This document shows positions 1 through 6,370 of a stretch of 11,014 bases of DNA, one piece after another. Each line of letters starts with the position of its first letter. Position 1 is the stretch's first letter. The notes under the pieces were generated by a model. The model was not told the origin of the DNA. It saw nothing but the letters and a program-made list of their open reading frames with translations, and did no database searches. Source of the stretch: Lachnospiraceae bacterium (GTDB lineage Bacteria > Bacillota > Clostridia > Lachnospirales > Lachnospiraceae); NCBI GenBank assembly GCA_003446735.1, contig DMCJ01000195.1:1-11014 (forward strand), given 5' to 3'. The translations under genes were made by a program, and so were the position numbers.

Positions 1-957
1 TTCTTCCCTGAACAGGCAACTCAGAATGTGTCTGCATGCATTTTTATTGATTACTTTTTCAGCATCTTTCATAATCCGGCTCTTTTCATGTGTTCGGGAT
101 TCTTATTTGCACACTCACTCTTTACCAAAAACCGTACGATCCCGCAGATGATATTAAACAGGTCAAAGCGCCTTATCCTGACCTATTATATCTACGGATT
201 TTTATGGCTCGTTCCAACCTATACATTCCTTAACGTTAATGCCTATGGAAGACCGGAAAATGCCGGATACCTCGAGGGCTTTAAGTATATGATCCTGGGT
301 ATATTCTCGGATCCTCTATGGTTTTTGTGGGCTCTTTTCTGGACGACTTTATTCTACATCCTTATATCGCCGATAATAAAAAAGAGATGGTATCCCGTAA
401 GCATTATCCTTACGCTCGGACTTTACTTTCTGATAAAGTATCCGCTCGCAGTTTTCCCTTATTTTAAGATAAGCCAGTTATGTCCGATAATACTGGCGTT
501 CTACTTGGGGATCGTACTTTATGATGCCGATAAGTATTTTAATAAGCTGCCGGTATGGGTACTCCTTTCTTTTACGTTCATCATGTATGCAAACGGAGTC
601 GTTTTCGCGTGTTGTTCGCCAACATATCCTACATGGGAGACCATATCAAAGACAGCGGGTGCATTCGGAAGCTATTGTCTCTTCCTTGCCATTTACAAAA
701 AGGGACTGTTTAAGAGATTCTTCGGATCAAAGTTCTTTGCCTATACCGATAAGAAGAGCTTTAATATCTATCTTTTACATACAACATTCCTTTATATGGC
801 ATTTCGGATGATCTATCCAATGACGGGAGATTATGTTCTTCTGACCATAATCCTGATCGCGTTTGAGACCTATCTTCATACATATTTGGCCACATATGTC
901 CAGGATATGGTAAAGGGCGGATTTTCGAGAATCGTCAAGAGCTTAAAGAAAGACTGA
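1..957 (+). CDS. Membrane acyltransferase (acyltransferase-3 / fucose 4-O-acetylase-like), 5' end outside the window
   Basis: The reading frame is open from base 1 to the TGA at 955-957 (318 residues visible), so the GTG at 28 is probably internal and the true start lies upstream. The visible protein is almost entirely hydrophobic, with about nine membrane segments. Family-like landmarks are a FHNPALFMCSGFLF stretch (the usual FHMPLFFFISGFL-type segment), a basic RSKRLI loop, and a DPLWFLWALFW segment typical of COG3594-type acyltransferases. In this family the N-terminal segment with the catalytic His of the GH motif comes just before this point, so roughly 25-35 residues are probably missing. 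Members move acyl (often acetyl) groups onto sugars or cell-surface glycans across the membrane; the acceptor here cannot be told. The next gene starts 23 bases downstream on the same strand, which suggests co-transcription. Family assignment is fairly firm; substrate is unknown. Confidence 0.8.
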   Translation, partial: FFPEQATQNVSACIFIDYFFSIFHNPALFMCSGFLFAHSLFTKNRTIPQMILNRSKRLILTYYIYGFLWLVPTYTFLNVNAYGRPENAGYLEGFKYMILGIFSDPLWFLWALFWTTLFYILISPIIKKRWYPVSIILTLGLYFLIKYPLAVFPYFKISQLCPIILAFYLGIVLYDADKYFNKLPVWVLLSFTFIMYANGVVFACCSPTYPTWETISKTAGAFGSYCLFLAIYKKGLFKRFFGSKFFAYTDKKSFNIYLLHTTFLYMAFRMIYPMTGDYVLLTIILIAFETYLHTYLATYVQDMVKGGFSRIVKSLKKD

Positions 958-980
958 GATTATTTCAAAGGATAAGTAAT

Positions 981-3959
981 ATGAATAGAAAAATGATGAA
1001 AAGACCACCGGCGCTCTTGCTGGCGGTTTTGATTTTTTTATCCGGATGTTCCGGTTTTGCGAATAAAGGTGATGATTCCTTAAGCATAAACGATGATCTG
1101 GCATCTACTGTCGATCAGATGCTTTCCGAGGGAGAAGGCGGGGGCATTGATAATGCTGATGGGATAGGTGGCGCAAACGGCGCATCTTCTCCGGCGCCCG
1201 TAAGCTATGCGGAGTTTTCGCCGGATCGCGGCGATCTGGCAGAGTGCGGATTAAGCGAAGAAGGATTTTCACTTATAAATGACATAATCGAAAACGATCT
1301 TTCCCACGGCGGGACAAGCGCACAGCTTGCGGTCATAAAGGACAGAAAACTGGTCTATGAAAATGCCTGGGGAAAGCTTAATTCCTATGAAAAGGACGGG
1401 ATGAAAAATGCCTCGGGCGAAGCGGCTACGACCGATACGCTTTATGATCTTGCATCCGTTACAAAGATGTTTGCGGTCAATTATGCCATGCAAAAGCTTG
1501 TGGACGAAGGCCTCATAGATATAAATGCAAGCGTGAGCGACTATCTGGGATACAGGTTTTTCCTTGATTCCCTCGGCTTTTGCTATAAGGACGGGCAGCA
1601 GGTCGATATCCCCACGCAGAAGGTCTGGAAGAGCAGGATAACCGTAAGGGATCTTCTTACGCATCAGGCAGGTTTTCCCGCCGATCCGAGATATTTCAAC
1701 CCTTACGTGGACGCGGTGACCCAGGAATTTAACAAAAACAATACGAATATATTATATGCGGGTAATGACGGGAGCGATGAGACGAGAAAGGCTACGATAG
1801 AAGCGATATTTAAGACGCCTCTTTTATACGAGCCCGGGACAAAGACGCTCTATTCGGATGTTGATTATATGATCCTTGGCGAGATAATAGAAAGAGTCTC
1901 GGGAAAGGATCTTGATACCTATCTTAAGGATAATTTTACCAAGCCGATGGGACTTAAGCATGTGACGTTCAATCCGCTTGAAAACGGGTTTGAGCCCTCT
2001 GACTGCGCGGCTACGGAGCTAAACGGAAATACAAGGGACGGTACGGTATCCTTTCCCGGTATCAGGACGGATACTCTTCAGGGACAGGTTCATGACGAGA
2101 AGGCATATTACTCCATGGGTGGGATATCAGGCCATGCGGGACTTTTTTCAAATGCCACGGATCTTGCGCTCCTTGCATCCCTTATGATAGACGGCACATA
2201 TCAGGATAAGCAGTATTTTTCAAAGGATGTCATAGATATGTTTACGGCTCCGAAGAGCGAGGCTGATCCCGAATGGGGACTTGGCTGGTACAGAAGAGCC
2301 GGAAATAAGAGGGTGCAGTATTTCGGATCTCTTTCAAGTCAGGGGACGATAGGCCACCAGGGATGGACAGGGACTCTTATAATGATAGACCGTGAAAACG
2401 ATCTCGTTGTAGCCTATCTTACAAATAAGATAAATTCCCCGGTTACGGACAGGAGCGGGAATAATAACAAATTTGATGCAGGCTATCTTACTTTCTCATC
2501 TCTGGGATTTGTAAATGAGATAATCTATCGCTCTATGGGCGGCGGTGACGTTAATGGAAAACTTGATGCATATATGGAGGAACTGATCGCCTCCGAAAAG
2601 GAAGATGCGGCCAAATATCCGACTAACCACCCTTTAAAGAAAAGTGTGCTAAGTCTTGAAGAAGTAAGGTATAAGCATTTTAATAACGGATATTTAAACA
2701 AGGCCCGGGGCGACGGGGTCATCTTGGGAGATATCAGGTTTGATAAATATCTTTCCATCTTAGGCGATAAGAGAGTCGCAGTATATTCAAACCAGTCCGG
2801 CATAACCGGAGATTTTTCCGAAACGGATATAAGGGGGATAGATGAAGTGCTTCCTTCAGATCCGGGAGGAGAGCATATAATAGATGCCCTTATAAAGCAG
2901 AATGTGGATGTCACGCTCGTATTTTCGCCGGAGCACGGCTTTACCGGCGGAAAGAACGCAGGAGCTAAGGTTAAAGACGAAGAAATGACGGTGGAAAAGC
3001 CCGTGGCAGATGAAGGGGATGATGATGAGGCCGGAGACGGTGATAAGCAGCAGGGTATAACGATAGCATCTCTTTATGATGATACGAGCACACCGACAGC
3101 TGAGGAGCTTGATATGTTTGATGTCCTTGTCGTGGATATCCAGGATGTGGGAGTAAGGTATTATACCTATTACATCACGATGTATCATCTCATGGACTCC
3201 TGCGCCGCAAACGGAAAGAAGGTCGTTGTCCTCGACAGGCCTAATCCCAACGGCTTTTATGTGGACGGCCCCATTCTTAAGGATGGCTTTTCCTCGGGCG
3301 TAGGGAATTTAAAGATCCCTGTCGTACATGGCATGACGATAGGTGAACTTGCCCTTATGATAAACGGGGAAGGATGGCTAAAGAACGGGAAATGCGACCT
3401 CGCGGTAGTGCCCTGCCTTTATTATTCGCATGATAAAAAGACTTATCTTAAATGCAGGCCGTCACCAAACCTTAAGGATATGAGAGCCGTATATCTTTAT
3501 CCTTCATTATGCTATTTTGAAAATACCGCGGTATCGGTCGGAAGAGGAACGGACAATCCTTTCGATATGTACGGAAGCCCGTATCTTTCCGGGACAGGCG
3601 GATATGAATTTACATTTGTTCCAAAGTCCATGGAAGGAGCTTCATCGCCCTTATTTGAAGGAAAGACATGTTACGGAAAAGACTTAAGGGGGCTTTCGGA
3701 GGATGAAGTTACAAAGGGAAAGATCGACCTTTCCTATCTTATAAGTGCGTATAAGGATGTTACGGCAAATGCACCCGATACATCATTCTTCGGCAAGGCT
3801 GATGATCAGGGACGCTATTATATAGATAAGCTCTTCGGGACTGATGAAGTAAGAAAGATGATCACGGATGGAAAGAGTGCCGATGAGATAAGGGATTCCT
3901 GGAAAGAGGAGGATGAGGAGTTTTTAAGGCAGCGAAGGAAGTATCTTATATACGACTGA
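981..3959 (+). CDS. Bifunctional lipoprotein: AmiE-like serine hydrolase (beta-lactamase fold) fused to NamZ-like exo-N-acetylmuramidase (DUF1343)
   Basis: ATG follows AAAGGA (967-972). Residues 1-23 form a lipoprotein signal with lipobox LSGC (Cys23), so the enzyme should sit outside, tethered to the membrane; a Gly/Ser/Asp-rich linker follows to about residue 75. Residues about 88-525 are a class C beta-lactamase-type serine hydrolase: SVTK (Ser159, Lys162), YSD at 291-293 in place of YxN, and HQGWTG at 459-464 in the KTG position. Residues about 590-990 are DUF1343/NamZ: YSNQSG (602-607), SPEHG (Glu651), DIQDVGVRYYTY (719-730), LDRPNP (751-756), HGMTIGELA (from 783), PSPN (827-830), GRGT (854-857). 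In Bacillus subtilis, AmiE (YbbE, muramyl-L-alanine amidase) and NamZ (YbbC, exo-muramidase) are separate neighbours in a peptidoglycan recycling operon. Here they are one chain. By inference it strips peptides and then MurNAc from glycan ends. The first domain could instead be an esterase or D-Ala peptidase. An acidic insertion lies at about 676-691. Confidence 0.87.
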   Translation: MNRKMMKRPPALLLAVLIFLSGCSGFANKGDDSLSINDDLASTVDQMLSEGEGGGIDNADGIGGANGASSPAPVSYAEFSPDRGDLAECGLSEEGFSLINDIIENDLSHGGTSAQLAVIKDRKLVYENAWGKLNSYEKDGMKNASGEAATTDTLYDLASVTKMFAVNYAMQKLVDEGLIDINASVSDYLGYRFFLDSLGFCYKDGQQVDIPTQKVWKSRITVRDLLTHQAGFPADPRYFNPYVDAVTQEFNKNNTNILYAGNDGSDETRKATIEAIFKTPLLYEPGTKTLYSDVDYMILGEIIERVSGKDLDTYLKDNFTKPMGLKHVTFNPLENGFEPSDCAATELNGNTRDGTVSFPGIRTDTLQGQVHDEKAYYSMGGISGHAGLFSNATDLALLASLMIDGTYQDKQYFSKDVIDMFTAPKSEADPEWGLGWYRRAGNKRVQYFGSLSSQGTIGHQGWTGTLIMIDRENDLVVAYLTNKINSPVTDRSGNNNKFDAGYLTFSSLGFVNEIIYRSMGGGDVNGKLDAYMEELIASEKEDAAKYPTNHPLKKSVLSLEEVRYKHFNNGYLNKARGDGVILGDIRFDKYLSILGDKRVAVYSNQSGITGDFSETDIRGIDEVLPSDPGGEHIIDALIKQNVDVTLVFSPEHGFTGGKNAGAKVKDEEMTVEKPVADEGDDDEAGDGDKQQGITIASLYDDTSTPTAEELDMFDVLVVDIQDVGVRYYTYYITMYHLMDSCAANGKKVVVLDRPNPNGFYVDGPILKDGFSSGVGNLKIPVVHGMTIGELALMINGEGWLKNGKCDLAVVPCLYYSHDKKTYLKCRPSPNLKDMRAVYLYPSLCYFENTAVSVGRGTDNPFDMYGSPYLSGTGGYEFTFVPKSMEGASSPLFEGKTCYGKDLRGLSEDEVTKGKIDLSYLISAYKDVTANAPDTSFFGKADDQGRYYIDKLFGTDEVRKMITDGKSADEIRDSWKEEDEEFLRQRRKYLIYD

Positions 3960-4045
3960 AACAGGATTTAATTTGTTTTTGATTTTTTGATCCGGAGGCG
4001 CCTTATTCGATACCGGGGATGGAAGAAGTGGAAAAAACTTTTGAG

Positions 4046-4074
4046 TTGTTATGATGAGGCTTTTGTGATAAAAT
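4046..4074 (+). promoter_or_regulatory. Sigma-A-type promoter with extended -10, upstream of the small membrane protein pair
   Basis: TTGTTA (4046-4051), a 17-base spacer and TAAAAT (4069-4074) match -35/-10 consensus at 4/6 and 5/6 positions. A TG one base before the -10 (4066-4067) makes it an extended -10. The expected transcription start near 4081 leaves a leader of about 30 bases before the ATG at 4111. I see no convincing intrinsic terminator between 3960 and 4045, so some read-through from the upstream gene is possible. Prediction from consensus only. Confidence 0.6.
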
Positions 4075-4110
4075 GTTTCATATACTTTTGATCATATAAG
4101 GAGGGTTATC

Positions 4111-4509
4111 ATGGCTTGTTTTTTGGTTTCGGCTGCTGAAGCCGTTGTAGTTAAGACAATTGAGAAGGCAGAAGAAAATAAAGAGATAAAGAGCGCGGAA
4201 AACGGAGAGGTTTCCGCAGAGGAAATAAAGATCCCCTTAAGCAGAAAGCTTAAATGGTTATCATCCATGCTTGTCGGCGGTGCTGTCTTACTTGCTTTTG
4301 AGCATGTATGGCACGGAGAGGTGGTTCCTTATTTCCCCTTCCTTACTGCAATGAATAACCCGGCTGATATGGCGGAGATGTTTAAAGAGATGGCTACGGT
4401 CGGTGTATGTATGGCTATCCTTGTTACGGCCGTATGGGCTGCCATATGCGTATGTGCCGATATTATGGTAAAGAAAGCGGCAGGATCAAAGGACAGGCAG
4501 GCAGTATAG
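4111..4509 (+). CDS. Small membrane protein of unknown function, two predicted transmembrane helices
   Basis: This is a 132-residue protein with an excellent ribosome binding site (AAGGAGG, 4098-4104) six bases before the ATG. I do not recognise a named family. The N-terminus is short and hydrophobic (residues 2-14), followed by a charged Glu/Lys-rich stretch (18-46), helix one (about 49-66), a short loop, and helix two (about 96-118). A compact EHVWHGE cluster (64-70) lies at the end of helix one, followed by VVPYFPFLTAM. The His/Glu spacing could bind a metal, but this is speculation and the fold is not established. The C-terminus is basic (KKAAGSKDRQ). The gene is first of a likely two-gene unit: the next start is 15 bases after its stop. 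The strong ribosome binding site, dedicated promoter and sensible membrane topology support a real gene. Confidence 0.85.
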   Translation: MACFLVSAAEAVVVKTIEKAEENKEIKSAENGEVSAEEIKIPLSRKLKWLSSMLVGGAVLLAFEHVWHGEVVPYFPFLTAMNNPADMAEMFKEMATVGVCMAILVTAVWAAICVCADIMVKKAAGSKDRQAV

Positions 4510-4524
4510 AGGGGGTAAATTTAT

Positions 4525-4836
4525 ATGACTTTACTTATAACGGTTTTTGCTTTTATTATCGTTACGGTTAAATGGTATCAGAGAAAAGACGATACCATGC
4601 AGCTTCCTTTTCTTATCTTTATGTATCTCGGAGCTTCACTGATGTGGCTTGTGGATGCGATATTTGAATATGCCGAGCTTGGAGCCGATTTCTTCAGTCC
4701 CGCTCCTTATGATATGTTAAATGATGCTTTTCTCGGGATAAGCGTTGTTGCCTTCGGTCTTGTCATATGGCTTGTAAGGCTCCTTATAACAGATCCGAAA
4801 GGCAACGTTAAGGGGATGCTCCTTAAGAAGAATTGA
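4525..4836 (+). CDS. Small membrane protein of unknown function, three predicted transmembrane helices
   Basis: This is a 103-residue protein whose ATG follows GAGGGGG (4509-4515), which touches the stop codon of the preceding gene; translation of the two is probably linked. Predicted membrane segments are about 2-18, 27-47 and 68-89. Acidic residues lie in or at the edge of the second segment (Asp44, Glu48, Glu51, in WLVDAIFEYAEL), and conserved-looking Pro/Asp residues (SPAPYDMLNDAF) lie before the third. The C-terminus is short and basic (KGMLLKKN). I recognise no family. Pairing with the upstream membrane protein suggests a small membrane complex, but that is inference. Its TGA is directly followed by the stop codon of the opposite-strand transporter. 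Confidence 0.83.
   Translation: MTLLITVFAFIIVTVKWYQRKDDTMQLPFLIFMYLGASLMWLVDAIFEYAELGADFFSPAPYDMLNDAFLGISVVAFGLVIWLVRLLITDPKGNVKGMLLKKN
4808..4826. repeat. Small inverted repeat at the convergent gene junction, possible weak terminator
   Basis: TTAAGGG and TCCTTAA flank a five-base loop and can form a seven-pair stem (one G-U pair in the plus-strand RNA). It lies inside the last codons of the 4525-4836 gene and just past the stop codon of the minus-strand transporter. Neither side has the run of U needed for a normal intrinsic terminator, so a termination role is doubtful. Confidence 0.3.
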
Positions 4837-6228
4837 TCAGACGATCCCAGTAGACATTAAGAACAGAATAAACAAGAGTATGGGCGCAATGAACTTTACC
4901 ATCGCTACGTAAAGTCCCCTGCGCCTGAATTTTTCTCCGTTTTTGGTAGCTTCCGAAATAACGAAATCGGGCTTTACGACCCAGCCTATGAGGATGCAGG
5001 TCGCAAGAGCTACGATAGGCATTATAACGTAATTGCTCACATAGTCCATTATATCAAGGATCTGAGCCACCGATCCGTTGGGAAGGGGAAGCTCGAAATA
5101 CCAGATATTATAACCTAAGCATACGACTATTCCCAAGATAAGGGCTATGATGCTCTCTGATATAACGGCGGTCTTTCTGGACATCTTAAAGGCGTCGATA
5201 AGGCTTGATACTATAGCCTCAAGGACCGACATGCCGCTCGTTACCGCTGCAAAGAGTACCATGGCAAAAAACAGGGCGCCTATGAAGGATCCGACACCGC
5301 CCATGGCTTTAAATACCTTGGGAAGAGACACGAACATGAGCGAAGGACCGGAACTCATACCGTCCGCTCCCATGAATACGAAAACGGCGGGGATTATCAT
5401 TATGCCGGCAAGGAAAGCAACGCCGGTGTCAAATATCTCTATATGAGTGATGGACTTTACAAGATTGGCATCATCGGGCACATATGAACCATAGGCGATC
5501 ATGATACCCATTGCTATACTTAATGAGAAGAAGAGCTGTCCGAGTGCATCCATTATCACGCTGAAAAGTTCTTTTATACCGACTCCCTTAAAGTTAGGGA
5601 TCAGGTAGATCTTCAGGCCGTCAAGACCTGTCACAACTTTGCCGGCTGCATCCGTTGACTTTACGGTAAGAGAGAAAGCTGCTATGCCGATGACGAGGAT
5701 GATAAGGATCGGCATTATGAACTTTGATGTCTTTTCTATTCCGGAGCTTACGCCGAAGAAGATGACAACGGCGCAGAGTAAAAGGAAGATGAATGTATAG
5801 ATTATGGGCTCGTACTGTGCGGTAATAAAGCCCGTAAAATATCCATCCTCTGCTGCGGCAAGTCCGTTACCGGTAACAAAGGCCACGAAGTATTTTATTA
5901 CCCATCCGCCTATGACGCAGTAATAAGGCATGATAAGGAAGGGGACTATATAGGCAAGAACGCCTATCCACTTCCATTTTGGATGTACCCTGCCGTAGGC
6001 AGTAAGGGGACTTTGCTTTGTATTTCTTCCTATCGCCACTTCGGATGTAAGAAGGGCAAAGCCGAAGGTTAAAAGAAGGATGAAATATATAAATAAGAAC
6101 AATCCTCCTCCGTCTTTTGCGGCAAGATAGGGAAATCTCCATATATTGCCAAGGCCGACGGCGCTTCCTGCGGCGGCAAGAACAAATCCCAAATTTCCTT
6201 TGAATGATCCTCTGTCTTTTGTTTCCAT
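4837..6228 (-). CDS. Sodium-dependent transporter of the neurotransmitter:sodium symporter family (NSS/SNF)
   Basis: This 463-residue membrane protein should use the sodium gradient to import an amino acid or related small amine. The NSS signature in helix one is intact: GSAVGLGNIWRFPY (21-34), with Ala23, Val24 and Asn28 matching the sodium-binding positions of LeuT and Arg31 its gating arginine. Helix six carries GQLFFSLSIAMG (230-241), the unwound substrate-site segment. Helix eight carries AAVTSG with Thr330-Ser331 at the LeuT Na2 position. SGPSLMFVSLP (293-303) is also typical. I count 11 helices, the usual number for shorter bacterial members such as MhsT, against 12 in LeuT. The ATG follows AAAGGAAA (opposite 6234-6241). 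It is transcribed divergently from the copper ATPase and convergently with the small membrane protein pair, with no spacer. Substrate cannot be read from sequence alone. Confidence 0.93.
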   Translation of the reverse strand: METKDRGSFKGNLGFVLAAAGSAVGLGNIWRFPYLAAKDGGGLFLFIYFILLLTFGFALLTSEVAIGRNTKQSPLTAYGRVHPKWKWIGVLAYIVPFLIMPYYCVIGGWVIKYFVAFVTGNGLAAAEDGYFTGFITAQYEPIIYTFIFLLLCAVVIFFGVSSGIEKTSKFIMPILIILVIGIAAFSLTVKSTDAAGKVVTGLDGLKIYLIPNFKGVGIKELFSVIMDALGQLFFSLSIAMGIMIAYGSYVPDDANLVKSITHIEIFDTGVAFLAGIMIIPAVFVFMGADGMSSGPSLMFVSLPKVFKAMGGVGSFIGALFFAMVLFAAVTSGMSVLEAIVSSLIDAFKMSRKTAVISESIIALILGIVVCLGYNIWYFELPLPNGSVAQILDIMDYVSNYVIMPIVALATCILIGWVVKPDFVISEATKNGEKFRRRGLYVAMVKFIAPILLFILFLMSTGIV

Positions 6229-6260
6229 TATGATTTCCTTTCAATAGCAGATATGTTCCC

Positions 6261-6269
6261 ATTATAACA
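6261..6269 (-). promoter_or_regulatory. Extended -10 promoter element for the NSS transporter
   Basis: Read on the minus strand, this is TGTTATAAT, a perfect TGn extension plus consensus TATAAT. A recognisable -35 is missing (GTGCTT at 17-base spacing), which an extended -10 can compensate for. The likely start of transcription is near 6254, about 25 bases before the ATG of the transporter (6228). Confidence 0.6.
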
Positions 6270-6319
6270 CGGAAAGTATATTTAAGCACCCTTTTTACGA
6301 TGCATGTTTTTATAAACTG

Positions 6320-6328
6320 TGATATAAT
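6320..6328 (+). promoter_or_regulatory. Extended -10 promoter element for the copper ATPase
   Basis: TGATATAAT is a perfect TGn extension plus consensus TATAAT. The -35 position (ATGCAT at 6300-6305, 17-base spacing) is poor. Transcription would start near 6335, about 35 bases before the chosen ATG. I looked for a CopY-type box (TACAnnTGTA) and for a long-spacer MerR-type dyad and found neither, so the copper regulator, if any, is not evident. Confidence 0.6.
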
Positions 6329-6359
6329 ACGAGGTAGGCATAACTAACACACTGATATA

Positions 6360-6365
6360 TGGGAG
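6360..6365 (+). promoter_or_regulatory. Ribosome binding site that decides the copper ATPase start
   Basis: TGGGAG lies five bases before the ATG at 6371. The longer reading frame could start at the ATG at 6359, but nothing like a Shine-Dalgarno sequence precedes it (CTAACACACTGAT), and the 6359 ATG overlaps this site. The protein starting at 6371 (MRNYDITGMSCAAC) also begins exactly where an HMA domain normally begins. Confidence 0.7.
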
Positions 6366-6370
6366 TTGAA

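Noticed and set aside
28..30. GTG start for the acyltransferase
   Set aside because: The frame remains open to base 1, no ribosome binding site precedes this GTG, and the family needs an N-terminal His motif that must lie upstream.
1269..1664. Minus-strand open frame inside the serine hydrolase domain
   Set aside because: It is opposite a conserved catalytic domain and shows no family motif, so it is a shadow frame.
3960..4040. Intrinsic terminator after the AmiE-NamZ gene
   Set aside because: Only an imperfect ATCCGG...CCGGGGAT pairing is present. The T-rich stretch lies before it rather than after, so the arrangement does not fit a terminator.
5867..6289. A 140-codon minus-strand frame overlapping the start of the NSS transporter in another frame
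   Set aside because: The NSS frame carries the full family signature, and this one is Arg/Lys-rich with no recognisable domain. Its start lies in the promoter region.
6359..6370. Longer copA start at ATG 6359
   Set aside because: No Shine-Dalgarno sequence precedes it, and the best site (TGGGAG) overlaps it and serves the ATG at 6371.
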